Assembly (NCBI GenBank): GCA_013399875.1
Contig: VXAZ01001843.1
Span: 64,132-128,131 of the forward strand
Length of the DNA: 64,000 bases
Source of the DNA: Gymnorhina tibicen
Taxonomy: Eukaryota > Chordata > Aves > Passeriformes > Artamidae
Reading direction: 5' to 3'
Made by a program: the position numbers and the translations under genes
The notes under the pieces: generated by a model
The model's input: only the letters and a program-made list of their open reading frames with translations
Databases searched by the model: none
Told to the model about the DNA's origin: nothing
In this document: positions 1 through 14,823 of the stretch, piece by piece
Numbering within the stretch: position 1 is the stretch's first letter
Layout of the letters: each line of letters begins with the position of its first letter

Positions 1-3000
1 GGCAGGAGCCTTCCTGGTGCTTTGGGCAAGGCTGCAGCAGCAGTGACTGACTGCTGAAATCTCTCCCCTTCCACTCCCATCCCCGGTGGCTGCAGCACAA
101 AGCAGCAAATACTCGTCAGCCCCACGGGTGTTGCCTGCTCACAGACACCTCAGTGGGATTCCTGCCCATTTGAAGCCTGCAGTGCTCTGCAGGTACTCTG
201 GATCCCTGTTCAAGGCTTCGGGTCTCCTCAGTGAGGAGGATGTTGATCTATTCCCCTTTATCACTTGGTTGTGGTGCATAAAGAAATGGAGAACGCCATT
301 TGTTTATTTAAAAAGCAAGGGAGAGAATTCATCTTTAAAGACAGAAGTTGTTTTTATGTGTTAATTTTTTTCCAGCATATATTCAGGAGTTCATAAAAAT
401 ATGTATTTCAGAGGGAAGAAATCTCATTTAGTGGGATGATTTTTCATTTGACGGTGTGTAAAACTGGCTTTACCTGCTCTTACTGTTTGCCTGGCATTTG
501 AGTTTAAAATGCTGCTGTTGGAGCCCTCCTCCACACTGCCTTCAGACAGCACTTCCACTCCTATTGCCAAGGCTTTCAAAGAAGATTTCCTGTGAAATTA
601 GGTTTTACCAGGTTAGACTTTCATGGCTTTTTCTAACCTAAAAAAAAAGAAGGCAGGAAACCTGAAAAGGTCTTTAGAAAATATAAAAGTTGCACGTGTT
701 TTTCTTCCCTCTGTCAGTAATAATGAGCTTTTTAAATACCGAGCTTTTTCTGGACTGCTTTCCCTGCCACCTTCCCATTGTGTGTGACTCTTCTTTTCCC
801 CAAGTTGTACCGAGGACCCAGAAGGACTCCAGGGACTTCAGATCCACTGGTGTAGCGTATTTTTGTGCTTCAAGCATCCTGATCCTGTCTCACGTTCCTA
901 ATTTTCTACAAGACTGCAGGCTGGGAAATGAGGAAGACCCTGGGTCCTTTATCTGGGTCTGGGTCTGAAAAGCCAGCTGGAAGGGAGCGTTGATGTACTT
1001 TTATTTATTCCCTCTTTCTGTCTGATAGGATCTTCAGATTCAAATGCAATTTGGGCGTTGTATGTGGTGGCTTTAAGGCATCTCTGTGTTTTTAGACTGT
1101 ACTTTTTCAGGTATAGACAATGAAGTTATCCTCAGGAGCTGCACCTGGTGCACGGGAGCTGCTCTCAGCTCATCATTCAGCCCCTCTGGCCTCAGCTCCT
1201 GCTCTCCTGACCTGCCTGAGAACGAGCTGCTGAGCCTCACTCAAACACACAGCCCCGATCCAGCTAAGTTCCCCTCCAGGAGTTTGAGGCACAGGGCCAA
1301 GTGCCTCAGCTGGAAGGCACATGGCACGTTCCCCATTTTATAGGTGGGGAAACTGAGGCACCGGGTTTGTCCCATTCTCTGTGGCAGAGCTGCTTCTCCC
1401 CGTGCTGGGCATTCCCTGTCTCCCTAGGGAAGACAGGCCGGAGCCAAGGCTCTGGACACGGATACTTCTGCCACAGGGACTGGATTATGTGGCAGGCTGG
1501 ATTTGTGCTTGCCTGCTTCGTGTTCTGAGTGCGTGTTTCTGCTAAAGCCTGTCCCTGGCTGCTGGCAGGCTCCTGGCTTCCAAGAGCTCAGCCCTGGTTT
1601 TCCTTCAGAAAGCAGAGGATCTGGGGGAATTTATAAGAACGCTAACTCAGAGCAGACACGTGGTTTCCAAAATTGAATCTGGCTTTCCAAGGCTTTTAGC
1701 AGAAGGGTTGATTTGGGTCAAAATTAATGCAAACACTTGCGTGGACCATTTAATGTTTAGTTTATGGACCTGTTAAGGCAGCAGGATAATCCCTTTAGAT
1801 TACCCGTGTAATTCCTAGTGAATATTTATTTTAAAGTGACTTCGGTGCCCTTAGTCATTAGCGAAGGTTAGTAATGCCTCTCACAGCTGCCAGGCTCAAT
1901 GCAACAGCATTTGTCAACGGGAGGGCTTCTCCCTTTGTTCCCTGGTTTTTGGTTTGTTTGTTTTTGAACATTTCTCCAGCTCTTGCCGGCCTAATCCCGT
2001 GGGCTCACCTCTAAGCACAGGGAAGCCTCCGAGCCGCCTCTGCCGCGCTGACTTCCACCTGGGCGAGGCTGAGGAGGGAGCCTAATCCTGGGCTTTCCTG
2101 CTCTGTGCGGGGCGCGTGGGCTGCGGGAGGACGGGCGGCGGGCGGGTTCAAGGACGCGCTCCCGCTTTAGTGTGCGCAGACATGCTCCCGCTCGCTCCCT
2201 GATTGGCAAGGTTAGCTCCGAGAGGCTGCAGCTTTTTAAACTGATTTGATTAGACCCACTGCTTTATCCCATTCCCTCCCCCACCGCTTGGCCCACCACC
2301 TCCTGATCCTTTTAACACAGCCCTTGGTCCAATAACCAGCCAGTCTGAGTTTTTTTCTTTTTTTTCCCTACCCCCTTTTTTCAATTTTCATGCTGGATTT
2401 TGACATTTTGTAAAATAGATTATGCGGCCCTACAGGGAAGATCAGAAGGCAGTGTCTTGGTCTCAGGGCTGTGTTTTATTGTGACTGGTTGAGAGGCTGG
2501 GATGTGCCTCCCCTTGCTCAGTCTCCTGGGCTCTGCACCTTTCCCAGCTCTCAGTGCACCTGTGTGAATTCAGGGACAAGAGACTGGAGGCTCATGTACC
2601 CCAGCTCGGATGCTCATTGCCCTCCAATTCCTCTTTCCTCTGCAAAACCAGGCTTGAGGAAAATTACACACTCAGCCCAAAATGATTTGGCATCCCAAGT
2701 CCTCTTCCACTGGGGTGTGCCACGTTCACTGTCTGCCAGAAAGGAACATGACAGCATGGATGGAGAACTCCCTATCCCATTGGAGCAAAGTAATGGTGTC
2801 TTGTAGCAGCAAATGTTACTGATTGGGATCATTTTGGGAGGTCGGATCACCCATAGCTCCCAGGCTGGCTGGCAAGTGGGGTGAGCTCCAAGAGGCTGTG
2901 AGAAGCTGCTTTGGCATTAAAGCCCTCGGCCCTTGGGACAGCAAGGATGGAGTGGGCACCAGCCCAGCCTTCAAAGGCTCTGTGGCCCAGTTGCCATCTT

Positions 3001-6000
3001 TAGCCAGTGTTGTGCACTGCCAGTTTGCAGTCCTGGGCTCTGCTTGTGATACTGCTCTGTTTGTCATATTAAATATCCCAGGGGAATGCGGAGCCTTATG
3101 TACAAAAGCGCCTCTTGCCAATTCTCCCTAGTTCTCCTATAAATAAGTAATAAAGCCTAAGAATTACAGGCTTTCCCAAAACCAGAGGGCCCCAACTCGC
3201 AGAACAAAATCACTGGAGAGGGAGCAGCACTGCTGAATTGTTGGTAGTCCCGGACCGGGCCAGGGGAAGCTGCATCTCACCTTGTTTCCACTTGCCTGTT
3301 TGTTCAGCAGCCCTGATCTGAAGTGGCGTGGGCTGTTCGGGCAGCTCAGTGCTGACAGGGACCAAATCCAGTGACCAGGACCGACCCTATGGAGTCACCC
3401 TGGTGAAACAGCACAGGATACAGACAATCCCCTACACACAAGGTATTAAATCTTGACATACTGCATTACTTAAGAGGTCTCAGGGAAAATTAAAACCCTT
3501 TTGACTGGGTTTTGCAATGCAGGGAAAATTTTAGTGACATTTAAAAGGTTTCTCTTGTGTTCCTCTAATGGGATAAATAAAAAAAGGCTTGTTTTAGGCC
3601 AGCAAATGGGGGGACAATCCAATTTCCCTGATTCCATCAAGACACTCTTAAAGCATTAGCTTGTGCAGTTTTAAAAAAACCCACAACAGACTGACCCCTC
3701 TGCCTGATGGCTTTGAAAAGTGTCCTGATGTGGAGGTATTTATCCTACACCACATGCTTCATCGAGGCACTCCACCAGTGCTTGGAAATCTACTCCTTTG
3801 TTATTAAACTGTTTAGGAGGGCAGCATGCACAGGAGGAAACACAAACACCAGTTTATTATTTACTGCAGCCATCCACGCCGGGGCCGTGCTCAGACTAAT
3901 GGGTGATGACGTGCTCTTTAAATTTGGTACTTGGAAGGGAAGAAGGGTGGCATTAACTAGGAACGTTTCTGATGGAAGGCTGAAACCTAAGCCTGCCCTT
4001 AACTTTACGTTTTTGAGCACAGTTTTGGCTCAATATAAATAAAGATTCCCCTGTGGAATGTTACATTTGCAGTTTGTTTCCATCAGTCAGAAAGATTAAT
4101 GTATCAACACTTACTCCGGAGGGGGCTCTGGGGATTGATAATGGGAGATGCGGAGCCTTTCACCTCGGGGTCACTGGTTCAGCGCTGCCCCGCGTCGGCT
4201 GCCACCACCAGCACCTGCCATCTGCTCCGGTGGGCTGGGCCCAGTTCTAGGCCCAGCTGGTCCCAGCGGGCTCCCCGGGCTGCTTTAGTAGGAAATGGGA
4301 TGGAACTGCTCAGCCCAGCCCCAGATGTGACGGCAGCCCCAGCCCTGGGCTCGGACCGAGCACCGCCGGGGAACTTGACCTTCTGCCACGCTCGTACAAG
4401 CCATGAATGGGGAACCTGCTATCCCTGCCCCGCGCAGAATAACTCATCCGAAGAGCAGGACACCCCTGAACATAAATCTGTCTGTTACAAAGTTGGCTGC
4501 GGTTTTCCCTGGTTGCCTCCAGTTCCTGCTGAATTTCATTAGGAACACCTCTATTATACAGCACAAGGAGGGAGCAAGCGCTGCCTCTAGACTTTGAAAG
4601 AGCCCTTTTAAGGGAAGATCAATTTTGCATCTCACTAAATACCTAATGACAGACCAAACTGCAAGTACTTATTTCAGCTGTATTTTAATAGCACTGTAGC
4701 TCCATCGAGAAATTCCAGTTACTGATACAGTTTGATGTCCTGAGGCGGTTTTCTCCAGACATTTTTCCTTTTTTTTCTCTTGAGTAGTGGCACTTCATTA
4801 ATAGCTGTTTGGAAACCTGACTGTCTGTGAATAAGCAGTACCAATAAACCTTTTCCCTCACTATTTATTTCTCCTTTCTTCCATCGGGAAACAGCCCCAA
4901 TGATCACAGACTGAGTTTTCAGACACGTACTTGTGCTTGGTGGTGCATGAGCAAATGAAAGAGCAGCTTCGTGCCTTATAAAATAACAAATGCTAAATCA
5001 GCTACTAATACAATTCACGGAGGCTGCTAAAAGGCTGCTGGATGTCACAAAAACAGCAACCCTCTGAGGTGATGAGATGGGAGCTTCTTAAGTCAACACA
5101 TGCAGTTGGCTTCTCCCTGGCAGTGGTCCACCTCGGGGCAGGATCCAGGCTCTGGTGCCTTCCCCCTCTGGCAGACGGCTGTGAGTGTGCGAACATCCTC
5201 TCTAATTCCAGATTAGCCACAAAGAGGAGTCATCATCCTTAAGAAACAGGCGTGCTTGGGAAGGAAAGGCTGTCTGCAGGCTGCAGGGCACAGCACTACC
5301 CTCAGGTGCTTGGAAACGTCTCAGCAAGGTTCCCGGCACTGGGTGTTTCTGAAGGAGAAGAGAAAGAAAGTGCCTGTCATGCTAGGGCTGTGGGCCACCG
5401 GAACTCAGCTTCCCTGCTAGCCCAGGCTTTCTCAAGCTTGGCTTAATAAAATCCAGATCTCATCTAATGAGTTCAGAGGATGCTTCAGAACATCTCAACA
5501 TGGAAAGTGCTGATTCTGCACACCGAGCCGAGGAAGGTTTATGGGACCAAAACGGAGTCTCCAAAGTCTTTATCCTCACTGACCTAAAGGAGAAAGAGCT
5601 CCCCTGGGCCGTTAGCAGCACCCCTGCTCCTCCTGCAGCACATTGTGACTCGGCTTTTATTGCAGCCGTTCCTGTCGTCACAACCTCCCTGATGGTGCTC
5701 CAGCTCTGCCGTGGCACTCCTGGGCATTGCAGCTGAGCCTGCCTTTGCCCAGATCAAGGGAATCAAACTCGTGTGTTCGGGACAGGCACTGCTTGAGCCC
5801 ACAGAGGGGTGGTTTCCCTGCTTTCTTTCGGATTTCTTTCTCTCTCGTGGTCACTCAGTTGTTGGCTTTAAATGACGGTTTATACAAAGAGGATGCCTGG
5901 AAAGGCAGAGTGGTAGCTCTGAGCCCTTACAGTTGACAGTTAAAAGTGCATCATCTCTTCCACCACGCAGGGCCTTGTGTCCAAGCCTGCAGAGGAAAAG

Positions 6001-9000
6001 GGGTTACTTCCAAAGCCCCGAATCCCTTTAAGTAAACATCAGCCAGCATTTGCGTTGCAGTCAGCAGGGGTTGAGGTGAACCGAGCAGCGGCAGCCACAC
6101 TCTCGGCTCCCGCTGTCTCCTGTCCAGCCTGCTGAATTTAGCAGCCTAATCAACTTCCTTCTCTCATTAATCAGGTGGAGCAAGTGGCACGTTGACTTGC
6201 TGGTGGGCGCTGGTTCCCAGCCCCTGGGCAGTGCCAGGGCAGCCGTCTCGGGGAAGCAGCGCCGACGGGCCACCGTGGCCTCCTAATCTCCCTGCTCCCA
6301 TCCACACGTGCTGCCCTGATATCCGACAGCCGGTCCCGCGCGGGCGCCGTGCCAGCAGTGACTTTACAGGCTTTGTGGCAGAGATTATTTAAAGGAGATT
6401 AACCCTTCTAAACCCCTTAGATTTTAATTATTTCTGTATGTATTTATAAAACCTGCAGTCTGCTGGTTCCAGGGCACAACTGCCCCAGTCCGCATCTTTA
6501 ACCTGGATTCGTGGATGTACAACGCACCCGTACTGCAGGACAGGGGCTGGGCTGGACAGGGCTCGTTGGATTTGTTTATTTATTGCCATTCTGGAACAAT
6601 TCACATATGGGATGAAAATTAAACGTTATGGTTTCCAACTGTAAAGAGAGCTAATAATTTGAATCACTTTAAAATACTAATAGGGCATTAATTGAATTGT
6701 TTGAGTCGACGAGGCGTCTCTGGCTAATTATTTTGGTTAGGGCAGCTCTGTCATTAGTGCCTCGCCACTGCCCACGTTGTGAGCATGGAGCACCCCCTGT
6801 CTCTCTGAAGCCAGGACTATCTGTGGGGTTGATGTTCTGGAAGCCAGGAGAGGGAAGGACTGTTTCTTTCATTCAGTCTCCTAGCAAGTTTATTATATGC
6901 ATAATAAGGTTATGAGACCCTGAAGTCTAGAAAACTGTCATGACTAGCAGGTACTGGTCATAGAAGGGGGAGAAAAAGGGTGTGCGCTTCCATCTTTTCG
7001 TGCTTTCTCTCATATTAGTCATGTTGGTGCTGGGCTAATTAGTTTGTTAGAGTGATGGAGGGAGTGCTTCCACTCTGCACGTGAGCTGCAAAACCCGGAT
7101 AAAACTGGAAATACCAGTGCTTCACAGCACAGCCTGGCTTATCTTGGGTGATGCACACCTTGCGGTCTTCAAAAGCGTATAGAAACTTGGAATGGTTTGG
7201 GTTGGAAGGGACCTTAAAGGCCATACAGATCCAACCCCCTGCTGTGGGCAGGGACACCTCCCACTATCCCAGGCTGCTCCAAGCCCCATCCAACCCAGCC
7301 TTGGGCACTTCCAGGGATCCAGGGGCAGCCACAGCTTCTCTGGGCACCCTGTGCCAGGGCCTCCCCACCCTCACAGTAACACCCTCACATACCTGCCTGT
7401 TTTGTAAATGAAAGCATAAAAGGTGAGTGTTGGAAGCAAAAAAACCCCATGGCATTGTGGACCCCAGTGATCCGAGAAAAAAATGGGGTCATTTTGAATG
7501 AATTCCTTAAAATCGGATGGTTTTTATTTATTCTTGTCTCCTGAACAAGGAAATAAATGCAGACAGTGCCAAGGAGTCCATAGATAAATTTTTTTCTTGG
7601 AGAATCTCTTTAATATGCACACAGTCCTGCTTCTGTGGTAGTGAACATTTGACCAGTAGCAATTAATTTCTTATCACAGTCTTTCTATGAGGTAAGAAAA
7701 CATTAGTGTCTCCATTAGGAGGTGGAGAACAAGAGCTCTCCAAGAGCAGATGATGTGCCCGGCTTCATTCCCGTGCCCCACGGCTTGCCAAGAGCTGCTG
7801 GAGGGAGAGGGCATCGCAGGGATGCCTCTCCTGCAGCGTGGCTGGGTGTTCCTCTCCAGGCAGATCCATCCTCCTGATCAAATGATGGACTCGGGAAACG
7901 TTCAATATCTGTGTATTTCAGGATAAGTGTCTCTGAGCTAATGAATTTTCAGCAGGTTACTGTGAAGCATACAGTATTCCCTGTATTGGCAGGTGGGGAA
8001 AGAGAGAAGGAAAAATAGCAAAGGTCCCTGATATAAATCTCTGCTGTGTGGAAAGGGTGAGAAGGTTTCTTACAGAAAATACCATGTGATCCCATGTCGT
8101 GTCGGTGATTAGGCGAAGTGTCCCAGAGGTTAATACATCTTTTCTCATTCAAATAGGTAGGATCTGCAGCCGAAAGTGCCGGACCCCGCATCCAGCCCCA
8201 GGGAGGGGGGAGCAGGGAAGCAAAGGGTTAAATTTCGGGGCTGTAGAAGCAGATTGTGTTTTCCTTCTATGATGTGGGCTGACAAGACATCAGTATTCTA
8301 TTCATCTGTTGGGAATTAGGCTGTTAATCCAATCAATGACTCTTGAGCTAGCTGCAGCCTGCCTCCCCACTGGGGAACAATCGGATCAGACGGGAGATTG
8401 TTTAAGAGCACAGAGCGGTCCCGGTGTCAGGTGGAATTTCCAAGCGTTCCCTAGTGAATTGGGGATGGGAAAGCTGTCTCAGCCCATTTATCCTGCCCCT
8501 TAAATAAGCAGGTATCTGCCTCAGCCATGCTAAAGTGATAAAGCAGTGCAGGAGCACTAACTTTTATGCAGGGAGGGGGCAGGGAAGCACCCTGAGAAGA
8601 GAGATTTTAGCATCCTGCCCTTTGGAATATCATCCTGTCCGTGGCTTGGGATGGCATTTGCGTGGTGTGTCGGGGGCTGGCCCAGCCCCAGCGCCGTGAC
8701 ACTTGTTACAGCTTCAGGCACGGGCTTCGCCAAACGCATCTTTGATCCCCGCAGCTCCCTGGCAGCTTTGCGATGGCACCAACACACTTGTTTGATGACC
8801 AGCAAGATGCCTGGTGCTGCAAGTAACAGGCAGTAGCAAATACTGCTTGGATAACCCATAAATATGTCCAAATACGCAGCTGGGCACAGACTGCCGGCTG
8901 CAGAAGGGGATGAAAATGCTCAACAGCGAAGCAGCCCTGCGAGGTTCAGTGTTGCTGCATGAGCTGCTGCATAGGTTCAGAAATCAGTTTGTTCTGCAAT

Positions 9001-12000
9001 TAATGACAGCCATGTCTGCGGTGGGATATTGAGAGCCTGTATCTGTGCCAGCAGCACTGCATGCTGATCATAGTAGATGTGATAAATCCCACTGAAATTG
9101 CACTTGGAAATTTAGGTACAGCACCAGTTAGAAACTAGGGCGATGAGGGATTAGCGTAACCCTGGCACACTGAACTCCTCGGGCCGGGGGCGTTTGGGAG
9201 CATTAGCAGATGCAGGCTTCGGGAGGCAGCCAGTGGTGCTTCCTGGGCATCCTCTTCTCTCTGAGCTTTCTTAGATCTGCCTTTATCAGCAGCTTTGTCA
9301 GCGGAGGCTCCTCCAAATTAGTGCTCCTAAATGAACCACGAGTATGAGCTCCAGCAGTGAATACAAGTAGGGAGGTCCCCAGACAGAAAAATCCCCAGCT
9401 CAGAGGCTTGGCTTTAAAGGGCTTCAACATCCCTCTTCCCTTGATCATAATTTTGAATCAAACAAAAGCTAATGCAATTTTCTTTGCCTTTCAGTAGCAG
9501 ATTGTGCTGTAAGGGTTCATGCCATTAGAAATGTAATAATTGCTTCTCTATGCAGATCTAATTTATCTGTGAGGCACTTAGAAGATAGGCCAAATGATAG
9601 CCTGGCAGCAGGCTCTGGAGAAGGGCCCAAGAGGTGATGATAAAAATCTGTCTAGCACCTTCCATCCTCGGGGATATCTGCCTGGCACGGTGCAGGAAAC
9701 GGTCAGAATGGGAGGAGAGAGCTGAGAGCTCTTGGAGAGGGACAGCTCAGTAAGAGACAGGTCCCTGCCAAACCTGCACACGTGCGGCGGAGGTGGGAGG
9801 GTCGATTGAGGAACCAAACTTCAGAGGATGCCCAAGCCCTGCACTTGTCAGCCTGGGTTATTGGCAATCCCTAAATAACAGCTGTTCGTGACCAGTGCAT
9901 GGGTTTTGGTTTTGCTTCTAGCAGAGCCTTGCTCTATATCCTTTGTCCTGTGGTGTTGGTCCTTGGAGAGTGCCTGAGCTGCCTTGGAGCTGGGACCAAG
10001 GATGCACATGGTGATGTCTCCTGCTGAACCCTCTGGTGGAGTTCAGACTGGTTATATCAGCCCCCATTGCCTGGTTTTAGTATTGGTGGGGTAAATTTTG
10101 GTGTGTTGAGCTGTAGTCTTACCCTCAAGTCTTCTTGGAGAGAAAATTTCAGAGAGAGAATAAGATGATGATGATGTTAAAGTAAATTGTTGGGAAGTTG
10201 AAGTCTAGAGTAGAAATAAATGAGAAATAAAACCCTTTTTAAAAGTGGAGGGAAGTATTTTCTTGCTATTTTTCATCTCCCTGGCTTGAGTGAGTGTGTG
10301 TCGTGAGGCTGCAGAGATTTATATTACAGCTCCTGAGCACCGGTGCTTGTTCAGAGGCTGTATTATTCTGCCCCTTTTTATTCACTCACCTTCTAAAGAT
10401 GTAGTGTAAATATTTATCTTCCCTCTGGCCCACCGTGCCGCCCAGGACCCAGTGCTGTTAAACACTCTTATCACCTCATCGTTCTTATCTCCTGCGACCC
10501 CTGCCAACATTCGGAGTCTGTCAATGGGAACGATCGTGCACCTTAAAAGGTGCCACGAATGAGCAGAAAGAAAAGGTGATACGGGGAAAAATACCTGAAA
10601 ATAAAGAGCACATGTGCTACCCCCGGAAAGGGCAGGGTTAGCGTAGATGTCTGCTGCTGTGCTTTGCACACTCACGGTGTCTGTGCTTGGGGAGGTGACT
10701 GAAGGCATCGAGGCGAGGTCTCGGTGTGGAGCAGCACTCAGGGAGGTGCGGGGTCCCCTACAGACCCTTGTGCTGGTGTGGAGGGTCCAGCCCCAGCTTC
10801 ATCAGCGGTACAGGGTCAGGCTGGACCAAAGCTCACCCAGGTAACCAGCGTGGATTTGTTCCTCCTCTTTCTCCACTGGTGCTGAACAAAACACGTGAGA
10901 TGGAGGAGGAGGCGGCGGTGTCTCCCTCCCGCTGACAGGTTTCTGCACGCAGCCTGGGGGACGAATGAAACCTCTGGACTGGCAGTGTTTATACAGCACT
11001 GGTTTTAAAACTGCCCCCTGAAACCACAGCCAGACACCGGCCAGTCACGGTCTGTTTGCAATGGCAAGGCAGCGGCAGCTGTGTCTTACAGAGTGCACAG
11101 CACCTCAGCAGGTTTAGCCAAGCCGTTTCCTTGGGTCTGCCCTTCAGTCCAGAACGTGTGTTAGGTTAAGCAGGGAACAGAAATTCCCAAGGAATGAACA
11201 CGGGATGGCAACACCGATATAATCCTATCACTTATGAGGCAGAATTGACGTGCAGCAGCCGTAGTACCACTTAGCAGATAAGACAGTTGGTCCATCTGCA
11301 CTCGGTCCATCTTCTCTCATTTCTCTCGCTTAAATTTCTCAGGAGCAGAACAAAATCCTGTTATCCAATAAGTTATCCACTGGTAGTTGGATTTTCATTG
11401 AGTGACATCTGTCGCAGACCACGGATGTAGGAGGTACCAGTGGTTTTGTAGCATCTTTGTTTTTATGGGTTTGGTAGATGTGGACATTTGGGTTTGCATC
11501 TCCCAGAAAGGCCATGCAGCTCAGCTGTCACTCTGACATGGCCAGCTGTGCCAGGAGGCTGTAGCAGGCACCAGAGGTGGCACATGGCGTTAGGAGGCAA
11601 GAGGAAAGCTTGGAATCAGATCTGTTGTTGGTCAGTTACGTGTCTGGAACTGAGCACTCTTACATTTGAGTGTGCCGTGGTCTTTCTTTTCTTTCTGCTC
11701 ATTTTCTGTCTGCCTGTGTGGGTTCTGCCACTTCCACAAGCTCCTCCTTGTTCCAGATGGAGAATTGCTGAAAGGGCTCTGGGACAAGGGCCGACCAGTG
11801 CCTTGCAAGCCTTTACAGAAGGTGTACTACTGCTTTGAGCCTGGCTTTCCCCCTCTTTTGTGTTGAAGTTCACTGAATCAGAGCAGATTCTCTCCTTTTC
11901 AACCTGTGACAGGGACATTTTTCCAGCTGATAGAGAGGCATGAAAGGCATTTCTCGGAGGCATCCTGGCTCAGTGTTGGCCCAGAGCTGCCCATCTCCTC

Positions 12001-14792
12001 TTCTTCACTCACCAACATCAGCTTCCCTACTCAGCACCTTCTCTTGTGACAATCTGCTGAAAGGATCCACCTGATCTCCGCCGGCATCTCCGTGTTCCTC
12101 CCGGCTGCGGAGGTTGCGCTGCAGACACCCTGCTCCTGGCTGGTGCCAGTGGGGTGAGGACAGAGCCTTGTACCTGCCCGCTCACTGTTTGGGATCACTC
12201 ACCCCAACAGAGGCACGTCCTGGGAGAAGGACCCTAAGATGCTCAAGGGGCCACTGCTTTCTGTTGCCCATCAGGAGATATCCCTTGCATCAAGGCCAGC
12301 TAGGATTCATCTTCACTCATCTTCTGCACATCCCGTTTGATTGCAAAGCAGACGTTTCCAGTGCCTGGCAGGCAATATTTGTCTCACGAAATTCCCACAA
12401 TGGGAGCTGTAATCCTGACTGTCACAGCCCGTCATTGATTAGTCTCCAGGTGTGACCATTTTGCTCCGAAGTCTCAGCGCTGCCGTACCTGGAGCAGCCG
12501 GGTGCATCAGGCTGCAATTAGCCACGGTGCTCCAAAAAGCCAAATCAAAGAGGGATTGAGATCAGCAGCCTCCCGAGGGCTTTCAAGGCCTTTAGCGAGT
12601 GACCACACTAGAGCTTTTTCCATTTACCTGGATTAAAATTTGTCACAGAGGAAATAGAGGCAAACAGCACGGCATCTGAGAAGTGTAACAAATAGCATTT
12701 GGCCACTGGGCAGGCTCAAAGCTGGGGGAAAATCCACAGCGTGAATAAAGTGCAAACCATGTTTGCATAACACTGGATTAATAGTTCTTTCTAAAAACCA
12801 CACTGGGATTAAAGAGACACATTTCCTGTGCCGGGACCAGCGCTCCCTCCTTAGCCCAGCAGATGCCAGGAAGTACATCTAAGAGAAATAAAAAAACCTT
12901 GCTAGCCCCAGCCAGCTGCTGAAGCAGCAGTGCTTTCTGCAGGCCTTTGGAAGCGGAACAAACGTCTGTAGGATTCCTGGAGCGGTCCTGTGTGTTTTAC
13001 AGGGAGTTCTGCAGCAAAGTGTTCCTGTGGGAAGGGGTTTCTGCTGCACGGCCCCAGTCCCATTCACCTGTGGGTTTTGTTGCCTGCAGTCTTGGAGGTG
13101 GTGATGCAGAGGGGAGCTGGATTCCCATCCCCCAGCCCACATATCTGACATCCTGCCTTGCCAATATCTCATTCGGAGCGCTGCCACCTCTCCTTCCCCA
13201 GCCCTGCTCCGTATTTTGCTGAAGTCAGTGCTGGCCCTGTCACTCCTCAGAGCAGGCGTGTGCTTAAGGAGCGCTCAGGGGCACTGGCTCACGCTGGTTA
13301 CCTTGTTAGTGTGGAATAATCAATGTCCCTGATCCCCCCAGTTCTTTGGTTTGCGGTACCATCTAATGACACCCGTTTGCACTGCGCTCCCCACAGGGGA
13401 GCAGTAGGCTCCTGAGATGAGGCGTCTTCAAACACTGCTGTGAGAGACGTGAGCTGGACGCAGTGGCACGTGGAAAGGAGAATCTGCCCCTCCCACCCTT
13501 CTGCTGGGAAAAGACGTGAAGTGGATATTTAGGCAGCAAATGCCTGTTACATCTGGCTTTTTGTCCCTGTTGCTGCCACGGTTGTCATGTTGGTGCAGTG
13601 TCCCAGAGCAAAACATGGCACCTCCCACCCCAAAACACAGGCCATTCCTAATTCCTCAGCTCCACAGGCTCAATAGCAAACAGAGTAACAGACTGGGAAA
13701 CCAGAAGGCTTCCAGCTATGAGTGGAATTTCTACCTGTTCTCCTGTTCTTTTCCCTTTTGCCTGCTCCAGACTCCACGGCAGACTGTAGAATTTGCACCT
13801 TAATCCCAAAGATGATGGTAATTAAAAACTTAAGTCTCCATAGACAGATGCAAATAAATTAAGGAGGCAAAGAACTGAATTAGAGGCTAATCCTGGTTGG
13901 GGTAGTGAAAGCAAGGGGGGCCAGTAATTCTTTCCTTCTGTTATTTCACCTGTTCTGGTGGCAGGACGAGGCTGTGTCGGGTTGAAGTGCCTGGTTTTGC
14001 AGCGCTGGGTGTGAAGCACCAACTCTGGCAGAGCCCTGGGGCGGGGACACAGGAGCCTGGGAAGGGGACTCACTTCCCAAAGCACTGCAGCTGATGCAGT
14101 GGCTGAAGTGTTTGCTGGAACGGGGAGCCGTGTGCCAACACCTGCACATCACCCGGTTTGCTTTGCCCTTGCGCTGCACGGGTTTCACAAGGATGAGTTT
14201 GGCAACTTGCTCTCATCCCTGAGCACTGTGCCCTTTCCTGACTCAACAGAACTTCCTGGGCATTGGGGTAGACCTAAATTCTGGAAGCAGGAACCTAAGG
14301 TTTATTCAGGTGGAAGGACTGGGGTGTTTTCCCCTGTGTGCTCCCTTGTGCTGAAGAGTGCAGCGCACTGAGCTGTGCGAGCGTCCCGCTGCCTTACCCT
14401 TCTCTCAAGCAGTCGGCCAAAGCTGGGTTTGCACAGAAGCATCTTGCACTAAAGCATCAGGAGTAGTGAGAATCGCAGAGTGAGGCCACAGGACTGAAAT
14501 CCTTCATTTTTATGGGCTGGAAGTGATAACGGTATGAACTGAATTACACTCACGTCATGATGGGATCCACGCGCTCCTACAGGTGGATAGATATCGATTA
14601 TCCATCAATAGGGAGTGATGGTGGATGATGATTCAAATCCCAGCTGTCAGCTAGCTGGGTGTCCTGGCTGTTTGTCTAGTCAATTAAAACATTGCTGTGA
14701 TTCAGCCTATTTCTTTAAAACTGGGATTTATTTGTATCACCACAATGTTACCTATACCTCTAAAATCAAGTGTCTCTCTCTCTCTCTTTCAG
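1..14792 (+). other. ACBD6: ACBD6 intron (non-coding, incomplete at left)
   Basis: No exon with homology I recognise was found on either strand. Open frames here are short and scattered. The stretch holds one CR1 fragment (about 7176-7378) and many AT-rich patches with TAAT or ATTA cores, for example around 2225-2260, 6110-6180, 6590-6910 and 13800-13870. These resemble conserved non-coding DNA, but conservation cannot be judged from one sequence. No tRNA or snRNA was recognised. Confidence 0.7.
7176..7378 (-). mobile_element. CR1 LINE 3'-end fragment
   Basis: Read on the - strand this is the standard avian CR1 tail: GGCCCTGGCACAGGGTGCCC, then AGAAGCTGTGGCTGCCCC, and finally AAGGTCCCTTCCAACCCAAA near 7195. 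It is 5'-truncated, as most CR1 copies are, and sits in the ACBD6 intron in the antisense direction. Confidence 0.9.
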
Positions 14793-14823
14793 GACGGGGA
14801 AGGCCAGACTGCACTCCATTATG
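14793..14823 (+). CDS. ACBD6: ACBD6 penultimate coding exon (31 nt)
   Basis: The acceptor is a long CT-rich tract ending in TTTCAG at 14787-14792 and the donor is GTAAGC at 14824. The exon starts in phase 0, encodes DGEGQTALHY (start of the last ankyrin repeat) and leaves one G that pairs with CC of the next exon to make Ala. Confidence 0.92.
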
